NCBI RefSeq assembly: GCF_003667825.1
Contig: NZ_CP033043.1
Location: 2,771,501 to 2,835,500 of the forward strand
Source: Metabacillus litoralis
Lineage (GTDB): Bacteria; Bacillota; Bacilli; Bacillales; Bacillaceae
Length of the DNA: 64,000 bases
Reading direction: 5' to 3'
The translations under genes and the position numbers were made by a program. Shown here piece by piece: positions 7,983 through 16,762 of this stretch (position 1 is the first letter of the stretch; every line of letters starts with the position of its first letter). The notes under the pieces are model-generated. The model was given only the letters and a program-made list of their open reading frames with translations, ran no database searches and was not told the DNA's origin.

Positions 7983-8807
7983 CTATTTTTGACATTGCTC
8001 ACAAAAATGAGTTCCACGTCCGCCCACAACTGTTTTAGTTAATGTTTTTCCACATGTTTTACATGGCTCATTTGTTCTGCCATAAACGTATAATTGAAGC
8101 TGAAACATACCGATTTCACCTTGTGTATTTACATAAGAGCGAACAGTACTGCCTCCTTGAGCAACTGCTTCTTCAAGGGTTTTAATGATTTGCTCATGTA
8201 AAATCTTATATTCCGCTTTTGTTAATTTACTGGCTATACGATCTGGTTTAATACCTGATCTAAAAAGAGCTTCATCTACATATATATTCCCAAGTCCAAC
8301 AACAACTGATTGATCTAACAAAGCCGTTTTAATTTTCCGTTCAGTTTTTGCTAGACGACCTCGGAGATAGTCCACCGTGAATTCTTCAGAAAATGGCTCT
8401 GGACCTAATTGAGAAAGTGGAAGTGTACGTTCTTCTTCTCCCTTCTTAAATAAATGCATAGTCCCGAACTTTCGAACATCCCGATATCTTAACTCCGTTT
8501 GATCTGTAAACATGAAAATAACATGTGTATGATGATCAAATTCCTCATGTGGTTGATATAAACCATATCTTCCTTCCATTCGCAAATGAGAAACAAGAAC
8601 AAAATCATCAAGCATAAATTTTAAGAATTTGCCTCTGCGCTGAACATCATGAATTGTTTGACCAATGATTGCATCTCTAAATTGTTCAGGTTCTTCTGGC
8701 TTTTTTATGATTTTAGGCCAATGGATATTGACTCCGTTTATTGTTTTCCCTTTCACTAACTGAAGCAACGTTCGTCGTACAGTTTCAACCTCTGGTAATT
8801 CAGGCAT
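7983..8807 (-). CDS. mutM: formamidopyrimidine-DNA glycosylase MutM (Fpg)
   Basis: 274 aa. Base-excision repair enzyme that removes 8-oxoguanine and formamidopyrimidines and cuts the abasic site. The N-terminal Pro (after Met removal) and Glu in MPELPEVETVRR are the catalytic residues. The helix-two-turn-helix segment shows LGNIYVDEALFRSGI. The C-terminal zinc finger has CKTCG and CEQCQ. Full length. It lies downstream of polA, so repair synthesis and lesion removal are encoded together. Confidence 0.96.
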   Translation of the reverse strand: MPELPEVETVRRTLLQLVKGKTINGVNIHWPKIIKKPEEPEQFRDAIIGQTIHDVQRRGKFLKFMLDDFVLVSHLRMEGRYGLYQPHEEFDHHTHVIFMFTDQTELRYRDVRKFGTMHLFKKGEEERTLPLSQLGPEPFSEEFTVDYLRGRLAKTERKIKTALLDQSVVVGLGNIYVDEALFRSGIKPDRIASKLTKAEYKILHEQIIKTLEEAVAQGGSTVRSYVNTQGEIGMFQLQLYVYGRTNEPCKTCGKTLTKTVVGGRGTHFCEQCQK

Positions 8808-8894
8808 TGTTAATTATCCACATCCTTTTTACATTAGAACTTAGCTTATCACCTAGTTCTAATGGCGAAAGCATTAGTTATTCCTATAGTATAA

Positions 8895-8922
8895 AAACAA
8901 AGGGGCCAATCAAGCCCCCTTA
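8895..8922 (-). terminator. terminator after polA
   Basis: AAGGGG and CCCCTT arms followed by TTTGTTTTTAT on the minus strand, between polA and mutM. Confidence 0.75.
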
Positions 8923-8931
8923 CATTCTATG

Positions 8932-11559
8932 TTATTTTGCATCATACCAAGAATCTCCATAAGAATAGTCCACCTTAAGCGGCACTTTTAACTCAACCGC
9001 ATTTTCCATTACTTCTGGAACAATTTTTTCTAAGATAGGGACTTCTTCCCTAGGTGCTTCAAAAATCAATTCATCATGCACCTGTAATAACAGCTTTGTT
9101 TGCAGCTTTTCTTGCTTTAATCTTGCAGCCATATCAATCATCGCTTTTTTGATAATATCGGCTGCACTTCCTTGAATTGGAGTGTTCATAGCTGTTCGTT
9201 CAGCAAAACTACGAAGATTAAAGTTTCTGCTCGTGATTTCAGGAATATACCTTCTTCGATGAAGCAATGTTTTAACATAACCCTTCTCTCTTGCATCAGC
9301 TACAATATCATCCATATAGTCTTGTACTCCAACAAAGGATTCTAAATAGCGCTTTATAAATTCACCGGCTTCTTTACGAGTAATCCCCAAACTTTGAGAA
9401 AGCCCAAAATCACTGATTCCGTATACAATGCCAAAGTTAACAGCCTTTGCTTGTCTTCTCATATTTGAAGTCACTTCATCTTCTTTAACATGAAACACAT
9501 CCATAGCTGTTTTCGTATGAATGTCTAAATCATTCTGGAAGGCTTCAACTAAATTTTGATCATTTGCGATATGCGCTAATACCCTTAATTCAATTTGTGA
9601 ATAGTCAGCCGCAAAAATGACCCAATCTTTATGAGAAGGTACAAAAGCTTGACGAATCTTACGTCCTTCTTCTAATCGAATCGGTATGTTTTGTAAGTTA
9701 GGATCGATTGAGCTAAGTCTTCCTGTTGTTGTTAGCACCTGGTTAAAACGAGTATGAATTTTATGTGTGTCTTTATGAACAACTTTTAATAACCCTTCAA
9801 TATAGGTTGATTGCAATTTACCTAACTGACGATAATGCAAGATATCCTTTACGATTTCATGCTTATCCTCAAGCTTTTCTAATACATCCGCTGAAGTTGA
9901 ATAACCTGTCTTCGTCTTTTTCACAACTGGCAGCTGAAGCTTCTCAAATAAAATAACACCAAGTTGCTTTGGTGAATTAATATTAAATGATTCACCAGCA
10001 TGCTCATAGATATTTTTTTCAAGAGTGTTTAATTGTTCTGCTAAATGTTCACCCATCTCTTTTAAACGGTCCACATCAACAGCTATTCCCTCTGCTTCCA
10101 TTTGCGCAAGAATAAGAGATAAAGGTAATTCTAAATCATACAATAGAGATGACTGATCATTTTGTTCGAGTTGTTCAATTAACCTTTCTTTTAAATCAAA
10201 GATCGCTAATCCTTTACGAACAAGGTGCTCACTAAGAGTCTCTTCACCAGGAATAGAACGTTTTGCACCTTTTCCATAAACAGCCTCATCAGCTTGTACA
10301 ATCGATATCCCATGTGCTTTAGCTACACTAGCCACGTCATCAAATGTTGCCGAAGGATTCAATAAATAAGCCGCAATTAAAATATCAAAGTCAATCCCTT
10401 TTAAAGAGATTCCTTTCCAACTTAAGCCAACTGTTGTTTTTTTACCATCATAAACTGTTTTACGTTTGGTTTCGTCTGCAGCCCATTCCTTAAATAAATC
10501 AGAGTTAAGAGCAAGTTCAGCTGATACATAATAATGACCATTTTTATTTATAATTGAAACGCCACTTATATCTGCCTGGTGATAACTATCCTCTAGTATT
10601 TCTACATACAGTGCTGCTTCATCTGTCAGTACATCTGAGGTAAGCTCTGTTACGTTTTCAAAGCTGATATCCTCGTACACTTCTTCCTCAGCTACATCTT
10701 CACCCATCTTTTCTAACAAAGAATTAAAGCCTAGCTCCTTAAAGATTTCCTTTACTTTACTAGCATCGAATCCTTCATATTGCACTTCATCCAATGTGAT
10801 CGCTAAGGGTGCTTCACAGTCAATCGTTGCAAGCTTTTTACTCATTAAAGCCTGCTCGCGATTTTCTTCAAGCTTTTCCTTTAATTTTTTCCCGCTTACT
10901 TTCTCAATTGAATCTAATACACTCTCTAATGTTTTAAACTCACTTAACAGTTTTATTGCTGTTTTTTCTCCTACTCCCGGTACACCAGGAATATTATCAG
11001 ACGTATCTCCCATAAGACCTTTCATATCAATAATTTGCTCAGGAGTTAATCCATACTTTTCCATCACAAAGTCAGGCGTATAGGAATCTACATCTGTTAT
11101 CCCTTTTTTTGTAATATCAACTGTTATTTTATCTGTAACTAATTGAGTTAAATCTTTGTCCCCTGAAATAACCTTAACTTCATAACCATCCTGTTCAGCC
11201 TGTTTGGAAAGAGTTCCGATAATATCGTCTGCTTCATAGTTTTCCAGTTCATACCTTGAGATTTGATAAGCATCTAATAGTTCTCGAATAAACGGAAATT
11301 GCTCTGATAGCTCAGGAGGAGTTTTTTGTCTTCCGCCTTTGTATTCTTGGAATGTTTTATGTCTAAATGTTGTTTTACCTGCATCGAAAGCCACAAGCAT
11401 ATGAGATGGCTTCTCATCTTCTAGTATTTTCATTAAAATCATGGTAAATCCATAGATTGCGTTCGTATGTACACCTTTGTCGTTATTTAATAATGGTAGG
11501 GCAAAGAAAGCCCGATAGGCAATACTATTCCCATCAATTAATACTATTTTTTTCGTCAA
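8932..11559 (-). CDS. polA: DNA polymerase I
   Basis: 875 aa. Gap filling and Okazaki-primer removal. Domains in order are a 5'-nuclease (about 1-290, DGNSIAYRAFFALP and the helix-hairpin-helix GVPGVGEKTAIKLL), a degenerate 3'-5' exonuclease (about 300-470) and the polymerase (about 500-875, DYSQIELRVLAHIA, RRQAKAVNFGIVYG and QVHDELIFE). The exonuclease DxE motif is lost (YVEILED region), so there should be no proofreading, as in other Bacillus Pol I. It starts with TTG, preceded by AGGAGG at nine bases. The 250-base upstream region holds an unusual palindrome. Confidence 0.97.
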   Translation of the reverse strand: MTKKIVLIDGNSIAYRAFFALPLLNNDKGVHTNAIYGFTMILMKILEDEKPSHMLVAFDAGKTTFRHKTFQEYKGGRQKTPPELSEQFPFIRELLDAYQISRYELENYEADDIIGTLSKQAEQDGYEVKVISGDKDLTQLVTDKITVDITKKGITDVDSYTPDFVMEKYGLTPEQIIDMKGLMGDTSDNIPGVPGVGEKTAIKLLSEFKTLESVLDSIEKVSGKKLKEKLEENREQALMSKKLATIDCEAPLAITLDEVQYEGFDASKVKEIFKELGFNSLLEKMGEDVAEEEVYEDISFENVTELTSDVLTDEAALYVEILEDSYHQADISGVSIINKNGHYYVSAELALNSDLFKEWAADETKRKTVYDGKKTTVGLSWKGISLKGIDFDILIAAYLLNPSATFDDVASVAKAHGISIVQADEAVYGKGAKRSIPGEETLSEHLVRKGLAIFDLKERLIEQLEQNDQSSLLYDLELPLSLILAQMEAEGIAVDVDRLKEMGEHLAEQLNTLEKNIYEHAGESFNINSPKQLGVILFEKLQLPVVKKTKTGYSTSADVLEKLEDKHEIVKDILHYRQLGKLQSTYIEGLLKVVHKDTHKIHTRFNQVLTTTGRLSSIDPNLQNIPIRLEEGRKIRQAFVPSHKDWVIFAADYSQIELRVLAHIANDQNLVEAFQNDLDIHTKTAMDVFHVKEDEVTSNMRRQAKAVNFGIVYGISDFGLSQSLGITRKEAGEFIKRYLESFVGVQDYMDDIVADAREKGYVKTLLHRRRYIPEITSRNFNLRSFAERTAMNTPIQGSAADIIKKAMIDMAARLKQEKLQTKLLLQVHDELIFEAPREEVPILEKIVPEVMENAVELKVPLKVDYSYGDSWYDAK

Positions 11560-11583
11560 CTTTTACAGCCTCCTGTATTCATT

Positions 11584-11605
11584 GTTGAACAAGCTCTTGT
11601 TCAAC
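11584..11605. repeat. 22-bp near-perfect palindrome upstream of polA
   Basis: GTTGAACAAG and CTTGTTCAAC face each other over a 2-base centre, just ahead of the polA ribosome binding site. It is not a LexA box (spacing is wrong). It may be an operator or a hairpin in the polA leader. Confidence 0.6.
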
Positions 11606-11723
11606 ATTTTATGTCTAAAGCTCTCTTTTACTGGTCTATTGATTTCTAATTCAGACACTCGCTTTTTGCAGGAGGTCCGGGAGCACTCTTTTACTTGTAC
11701 ATGTACCTAAATTAGCAATAAAC

Positions 11724-11789
11724 CAAAAAAGACCCCTTATTTCCTTCTATTTTATCATGTCTTGAAATAGAAAGGAAAATCAGGGGTTC
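11724..11789 (-). terminator. long terminator after hflC
   Basis: On the minus strand AACCCCTGATTTTCCTTTCT pairs with AGAAGGAAATAAGGGGTC with small mismatches, then TTTTTT follows. It separates hflKC from polA. Confidence 0.75.
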
Positions 11790-11808
11790 TATATAATTTG
11801 TTATTGTT

Positions 11809-12738
11809 TTACTGGACTCCCTTTAACAAAGAAGCATAAGGAGAATTGAACGGAATAATAATGACGGTTTCTTCATCAATTGTTTGTTTATATGATTGTA
11901 ATGTTCGATACATCTCATAGAAGCCTGGATCTTTAGAATAAGCAGTATTATAAATTTTCGCTGCTTCCCTTTCACCCTCACTTCGAATAACATCAGCATC
12001 AGCCTGTGCCTTTGCTAGCATCTCTTTTACTTCTCGATCAGTATCTGCGATGATACGATTCTTTTCAGCATCACCTTTTGACAGATACCCCTGTGCAGTT
12101 GATTCCCGTTCAGAAATCATTCGTGTGAATACTGACTGCTCATTTTCAGCAGGTAAATCTGTTCTTTTCATTCTCACATCTGTCACAACAATCCCATAGT
12201 TACCATTTTCTAATAAATTATTAACTATCTCCGTTACTTTATCATTTAAACTTCCTCTTGAAGATTTTTCATCATTAATAATCTCATCATAGTTTAATTG
12301 ACCTAGTTCAGAACGAACTGTTGAAAAAACATATTCAGCCATCTTCGTTTCAGCATTAACAATCGACCTTGCATTGGAGATCATCTTTTTAGGGTCACTT
12401 ATTCGCCAAACTGTATAGTTATCAATGATTAACCTCTTCTTATCCTTTGTATTAATTTCAGCCTCTTCTACATCATAAGTCATTTGATATTTAGGAAGAG
12501 TTGTAACTGATTGAATAAACGGTATTTTAAAGCTTAATCCTGGTTCTTCAATAATCTTCACAACTTCACCGAATTGACGGACAACCTTATATTCATTTTC
12601 TTTAACGATAAAAAGGTTAGTGAAGACTAATACAAGTAAGACAATTAAAATTAGAAGAATAATCCCTCCACGTAAATATCCCTTGAATGAAAAAGCAGGT
12701 TTCTTCTCCTCCATGTTGACAATATTATCATTGTCCAT
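11809..12738 (-). CDS. hflC: HflC, SPFH-domain membrane protein (FtsH modulator)
   Basis: About 309 aa. It has a short cytosolic N-terminus, one membrane segment (about residues 23-45, rich in Leu, Ile and Val), an SPFH/band-7 domain and a long charged coiled-coil region (ISERESTAQGYLSKGDAEKNRIIADTDREVKEMLAKAQADAD), which is the HflC signature. In proteobacteria HflK and HflC assemble around the FtsH protease. The ATG at 12738 has AAGGAAG at suitable spacing; a GTG three codons earlier is possible. The start overlaps the hflK end by 11 bases, so the two are co-translated. B. subtilis, as I recall, has no hflKC at this place. Confidence 0.9.
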   Translation of the reverse strand: MDNDNIVNMEEKKPAFSFKGYLRGGIILLILIVLLVLVFTNLFIVKENEYKVVRQFGEVVKIIEEPGLSFKIPFIQSVTTLPKYQMTYDVEEAEINTKDKKRLIIDNYTVWRISDPKKMISNARSIVNAETKMAEYVFSTVRSELGQLNYDEIINDEKSSRGSLNDKVTEIVNNLLENGNYGIVVTDVRMKRTDLPAENEQSVFTRMISERESTAQGYLSKGDAEKNRIIADTDREVKEMLAKAQADADVIRSEGEREAAKIYNTAYSKDPGFYEMYRTLQSYKQTIDEETVIIIPFNSPYASLLKGVQ

Positions 12739-13702
12739 TCGTATCACTTCCTTCCTGTTCAGCTGGTACGACAGGCTTTGAAGCCGGATCTTTAATCGGC
12801 AAATACTTCATTGTGTTTCCGTTATCTTCCATAATATAAATCTCAGCATTTGGGAGAACTTGATCTATTGTTTCTAATACTAAACGCTTCTGTGTAATTT
12901 CTTTGTTATTAACATATTCGTTATAAATTGCATTGAATTGTGCAACATCTCCACGCGCCTCTTCCATTCGGGCGGCTTTATCACCAGCTGCTGAAGACAT
13001 AATCGCATCCTTTTCCCCTTGTGCTTCTTCTGTTCGTTTATTCCGGTATTTATTTGCTTCATTCTTACGTGTATTCATCGTTTCACGGGCATCAGTAACA
13101 GCTGTAAAAGCTTTTCTAACCTCTTCATTTGGTAGATCTACATCCTGAAGCTTTACGGCTAAAATGGTAATGCCAATATCATAGCCATCTACAAGATTCG
13201 ATAATAATTCCTGGACTTGTTTCTCAATTTCTACCTTTCCAGACGTTAAAGCATCATCAATTGTTGAGCTTCCAATAATACTTCTCAAGCTTGCTGATGT
13301 AGCATCTTCTAACATCTCCTGTGGATTTTCCGCATTAAATAAATATTTACCTGGTTCGGTAATTTTCCACTGAACAACCATATCTGCTAAAACGATATTT
13401 TCATCACCCGTAATCATTTTTGTTTCTTTTGGGAAATCTTTTACTTCACCATCCTCAGATTCCTCATAACCAAACTGTAAACTGAAGGTTTCTTTAGATA
13501 GAACTTCAACTGATTGGATTGGCCAAGGCATCTTAAAATGTAAACCTGGTTCACTAATTCCTTCTTCTACCTCTCCAAGAGTAATCATCACGGCTTGTTC
13601 TGACTCATCTACGGTATACCATGAAGTAAAAGCAACAACTCCTAAGACCACAATTAACAACGCAAATCCGAAGATCGTGAGTACTCGTTTTATACTTAAC
13701 AT
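12728..13702 (-). CDS. hflK: HflK, SPFH-domain membrane protein (FtsH modulator)
   Basis: 324 aa. It has an N-terminal membrane anchor (about residues 8-28), then an SPFH domain (DESEQAVMITLGEVEEGISEPGLHFKMPWPIQSVEVL). A charged helical region follows (ETMNTRKNEANKYRNKRTEEAQGEK), with a low-complexity tail ending in EQEGSDTNGQ. Together with the overlapping hflC it should form a membrane SPFH complex that contacts FtsH. A sigma-W-type promoter lies 65 bases upstream, which fits an envelope-stress role known for other Bacillus SPFH proteins (FloA, FloT). No signal peptide beyond the anchor is evident. Confidence 0.9.
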   Translation of the reverse strand: MLSIKRVLTIFGFALLIVVLGVVAFTSWYTVDESEQAVMITLGEVEEGISEPGLHFKMPWPIQSVEVLSKETFSLQFGYEESEDGEVKDFPKETKMITGDENIVLADMVVQWKITEPGKYLFNAENPQEMLEDATSASLRSIIGSSTIDDALTSGKVEIEKQVQELLSNLVDGYDIGITILAVKLQDVDLPNEEVRKAFTAVTDARETMNTRKNEANKYRNKRTEEAQGEKDAIMSSAAGDKAARMEEARGDVAQFNAIYNEYVNNKEITQKRLVLETIDQVLPNAEIYIMEDNGNTMKYLPIKDPASKPVVPAEQEGSDTNGQ

Positions 13703-13766
13703 CCAACCCCTGCCTTTCTTATTCGGTACATTTAGTATGTACTGCTTTATTTTTCTTGTTAAGTTA

Positions 13767-13794
13767 TATACGAATCACCATTAAAAAGGTTTCA
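13767..13794 (-). promoter_or_regulatory. sigma-W-type (ECF) promoter of hflKC
   Basis: TGAAAC (13789-13794), exactly 16 bases, then CGTATA (13767-13772) on the minus strand. This matches the sigma-W consensus TGAAAC-N16-CGTA in full. It lies 65 bases upstream of the hflK start, and no other gene could use it. Confidence 0.65.
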
Positions 13795-13882
13795 CATTTC
13801 CCTTTTAATAGCTTCCCACTATTAGTATTAATTAGAAAATAAATTTATGAAGAGTTGAATTTTATGAGGATTTATTATGACA

Positions 13883-13923
13883 ACAAAAAAAGGGACGTGA
13901 GTTTATTTGGTAAACTCACGTCC
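13883..13923 (-). terminator. strong terminator downstream of phoR
   Basis: GGACGTGAGTTTA pairs with TAAACTCACGTCC over a short loop, followed by CTTTTTTTG on the minus strand. It lies 137 bases beyond the phoR stop. Confidence 0.88.
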
Positions 13924-13999
13924 AAAAGATTGGCTCCTTGGATGAAGGGGTTTTCACTTAGTATATTACCAACATTTTATTAAGTAATAATAAACCTAG

Positions 14000-14016
14000 T
14001 GTAAATTAATTGTAAA
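14000..14016 (-). promoter_or_regulatory. PhoP-box-like direct repeat downstream of phoR
   Basis: TTTACA ATTAA TTTACA on the minus strand, with 11-base periodicity like one PhoP dimer site (TTHACA repeats). Only one pair is present. A TATACT hexamer lies 34 bases further on and a terminator after that, so a short PhoP-linked transcript is conceivable. Confidence 0.35.
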
Positions 14017-14059
14017 TAATGTCGAATTTAATAGATCAAAAGGTTTTATGGCCACTCCG

Positions 14060-15829
14060 TTATGAGGTTTCATCAAATTTTCTATTCAGCTTAACTGTAA
14101 ACGTAGTACCTTTTCCAACTTCACTTTCCACACTAATTTGACCTTTATGAGCTTCCACCAAATGTTTTACAATAGCCAATCCTAAGCCTGTTCCCCCAGA
14201 GTTTCTACTTCTCGCCCTGTCAACACGATAAAAACGCTCAAAAATACGTGGAATTTCCTCCGTTTTAATACCGATCCCAGTGTCTGAAACAGTAACGATT
14301 GCATAATCAGGATATTTATCCACTTTTACATGCACAGAGCCACCTTGTGGAGTATATGTTAGAGCATTACTAATTAAATTAATAAAAATTTGCTTTAATC
14401 GATAAATGTCGCCTTCAATATAAGTTAGACCTTCAGGTAAAGAAACAGAAAGCTCTACCTCTTTTTCTCTTGATTTACTTTCTAACATTACAGTAATATC
14501 ATCCAAGATTTCCCGTAAATCACATGTTTGGATTGATAATTCAAATCCTTGCTGTTCAATTTTCGATAAATCAAGCAAATCTTGAATTAAAGATTGTAAA
14601 CGATCGCTTTCCTTTAGAATAATAGATAGGAAGTATTCGGCTGTCTGCTTATCACTAAGTGCCCCGTCCAGTAATGTTTCACTAAATCCTTTAATAGATG
14701 TGATAGGTGTTTTTAATTCATGTGATACATTCGCAACAAAATCCTTACGCATCTGTTCGAGTTTTTTAAGTTCAGTAATGTCATGAAATACAAGGACAAT
14801 TCCTTTCCATTCATCATTTGTTCCAATAATAGGTGCCCCATACACTTCAAAATGCTTACGTTCAATCTTCAAGGGAAGATGAAGCTGCTTTCTGACTTTT
14901 ACCTCAGTCATAAAAATCTCTTCAACAATTTCAATAATTTCTTTATGGGTGAAAGCGTCATAATATAACTGATAAAGAAACTTAGCAGAGTCAACCTCAA
15001 ATAATTCTTTATATGCTCTGTTGACTAAGTTAATATAACCTCTTCCATCAATCAAAATTAGCCCGCTTCCCATATTTTCAATTAACGTTTGCAAACGATC
15101 TTGTTGCATTTCCTGTGCCCTTGTCATATCTTGAAGGTTTCGAGCGAGTATATTAATTGACTGACTTAGTATTCCTGTTTCGTCTAAATGATCTTCATAT
15201 GTACGTGCTTTATAATTTCCCTTTGCAAGTTCCATAGATACTTTAATTGCAGACTCAATCGGCCTGGTAAATTGGGCTGTAATTCTTACTCCAATTAATA
15301 ATATAATGATAAATGCGATACCGAGACTAGCTACTAGAATACCCCACATTTGTTGATTTACCTTAGTTAAAGAACTCACAGACGCGCTAACGAGCACAAT
15401 CCCTTCATAAGCAGCTTTTTCCTTTATTGGCAATCCATAATAAGCTACCCCGTTAACTTGGTCACTATAATAATAGCCCTTAGATTGTCCCCTCATGATT
15501 GGAAGTACGTTATTCTTCAATGAATTCATATCGAGATCTTGTGTTAAATCACCTGCATCAAACAAAATGGTGTCATCTTCATCTATGATAGTAATATGTG
15601 ATTTATAATCTTTCCCTAAATCAGACAGTAATTCTGAGATTTGAGAGTTCGATAAATCATCACGTGATATGATCGTTAATATTGAATTCGCTTCTCTTTG
15701 TAACTCTTCTTTAAACGTGTTCAGATAGTAGCTATTAAAAATTTGCCCTAGCAATAACCCTAAGCCAACCAGTACCGCAATGATTAATGTAATAAGGGCA
15801 AACAAAAAGCGTGAACGAAATCTATTCAT
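14060..15829 (-). CDS. phoR: phosphate-responsive sensor histidine kinase PhoR
   Basis: 589 aa. Membrane sensor that phosphorylates PhoP under phosphate limitation. Order: TM1 (about 8-30), an extracytoplasmic PAS-like domain, TM2 (about 160-185), HAMP (TAQFTRPIESAIKVSMELAKGNY), a cytoplasmic PAS domain, DHp with the phospho-acceptor His in VSHELKTPITSIKGF, and HATPase (N box NLISNALTYTPQ, G boxes VSDTGIGI and GGTGLGLAIVKH). It overlaps the 3' end of phoP by 8 bases, so the two are translationally coupled. Length is close to the B. subtilis protein. Confidence 0.95.
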   Translation of the reverse strand: MNRFRSRFLFALITLIIAVLVGLGLLLGQIFNSYYLNTFKEELQREANSILTIISRDDLSNSQISELLSDLGKDYKSHITIIDEDDTILFDAGDLTQDLDMNSLKNNVLPIMRGQSKGYYYSDQVNGVAYYGLPIKEKAAYEGIVLVSASVSSLTKVNQQMWGILVASLGIAFIIILLIGVRITAQFTRPIESAIKVSMELAKGNYKARTYEDHLDETGILSQSINILARNLQDMTRAQEMQQDRLQTLIENMGSGLILIDGRGYINLVNRAYKELFEVDSAKFLYQLYYDAFTHKEIIEIVEEIFMTEVKVRKQLHLPLKIERKHFEVYGAPIIGTNDEWKGIVLVFHDITELKKLEQMRKDFVANVSHELKTPITSIKGFSETLLDGALSDKQTAEYFLSIILKESDRLQSLIQDLLDLSKIEQQGFELSIQTCDLREILDDITVMLESKSREKEVELSVSLPEGLTYIEGDIYRLKQIFINLISNALTYTPQGGSVHVKVDKYPDYAIVTVSDTGIGIKTEEIPRIFERFYRVDRARSRNSGGTGLGLAIVKHLVEAHKGQISVESEVGKGTTFTVKLNRKFDETS

Positions 15830-16541
15830 TCAGCTTTGGCTCCTCAAGCTTATACCCCAACCCTCTTATTGTTTTAATATATAATGGTTTTTTTGTATTT
15901 CTTTCTATTTTTTCACGTAAGTGACTAATATGAACATCCACAATTCTAGTATCGCCCGCAAAATCATAATTCCAAACAGCACTGAGTAACTGATCTCTTG
16001 TAAGCACTCTTCCTTTATGTTTTGCTAAATACACTAGTAATTCAAATTCTTTAGGAGTTAAATCCAAACGTTCTTTTCCATAATAAGCCTCGTAGTGATC
16101 AGGTAACACTCGTAAATCGCCAATCAGTACTTGATTTTCATCCTCAATTTCTTGCACCTCAGGTTCAGGCTGTGACTGACTGCGTCTTAATATAGCCTTT
16201 ATTCTTGCTACAACCTCTCTAGGGCTAAAAGGCTTTGTCATATAATCATCTGCACCTAATTCTAAGCCTAATACTTTATCGAATTCATCGTCTTTTGCGG
16301 TTAGCATAAGAATTGGCACCATGATTTTCCTTTGTCGAAGCTGTTTACACACTTCAATTCCATCCATTTTCGGAAGCATTAAATCAAGCACAAGTAAATC
16401 AGGCTCTTCTTTCAAACAAGTATTCAGACCTTCTTCACCATCCAAAGCTGTTGAAACTGTATAGCCTGCTTGTTCCAAATTATACTTTAACAAGGTTGAT
16501 ATTGATTGTTCATCATCTACTACTAATACTCTCTTACTCAT
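15822..16541 (-). CDS. phoP: response regulator PhoP
   Basis: 239 aa. OmpR-family regulator of the phosphate-starvation regulon. The receiver domain shows the DD pair (VVDDEQ), the phospho-acceptor Asp53 in VLDLMLPKMDG, the Thr of MLTAKD and Lys in YMTKPFSP. The C-terminal winged helix is clear (LTPKEFELLVYLAKHKGRVLTRDQLLSAVW, then DVHISHLREKIE). Preceded by a promoter (16620-16649) that contains an inverted repeat. It forms an operon with phoR. Confidence 0.96.
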   Translation of the reverse strand: MSKRVLVVDDEQSISTLLKYNLEQAGYTVSTALDGEEGLNTCLKEEPDLLVLDLMLPKMDGIEVCKQLRQRKIMVPILMLTAKDDEFDKVLGLELGADDYMTKPFSPREVVARIKAILRRSQSQPEPEVQEIEDENQVLIGDLRVLPDHYEAYYGKERLDLTPKEFELLVYLAKHKGRVLTRDQLLSAVWNYDFAGDTRIVDVHISHLREKIERNTKKPLYIKTIRGLGYKLEEPKLNE

Positions 16542-16619
16542 ATAGGCCTCCAGAGATTAAATTTCCCTTCAATTGAACCAATCTATTTTATTCGTTATTT
16601 ATCTATGTTTGTTAGTTCT

Positions 16620-16649
16620 ATTCTAGCGAATAGTTGGGAAAAAGGGCAA
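16620..16649 (-). promoter_or_regulatory. promoter of phoPR with an embedded inverted repeat
   Basis: TTGCCC (16644-16649), an 18-base spacer and TAGAAT (16620-16625) on the minus strand. An 8-bp perfect inverted repeat, AATAGTTG...CAACTATT (16629-16654), covers the spacer and -35, which is an operator-like position. Confidence 0.55.
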
Positions 16650-16714
16650 CTATTGTTTGTAATAATGTTTTTGTTTTTAATTCACCTTATCTTCACAACA
16701 GGATATTTCTTCAC

Positions 16715-16743
16715 AAAAAAACTGGCTCTAAGTAGAGTCAGTT
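16715..16743 (-). terminator. terminator after the MaoC-like gene
   Basis: AACTGACTCT and AGAGCCAGTT arms over ACTT, then TTTTTTT on the minus strand. Confidence 0.85.
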
Positions 16744-16762
16744 AGTTATCAGCACATTTTAG

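Larger units (their letters stand above)
13703..14059. other. 357-base intergenic region between hflK and phoR
   Basis: No gene is visible here. On the minus strand it holds, in order after phoR, a TTTACA-N5-TTTACA direct repeat (14000-14016), a TATACT hexamer (13960-13965), a strong terminator (13883-13923) and the sigma-W-type promoter of hflK (13767-13794). Confidence 0.7.

Noticed and set aside
11584..11605. LexA box upstream of polA
   Set aside because: GAAC and GTTC are eight bases apart instead of four.
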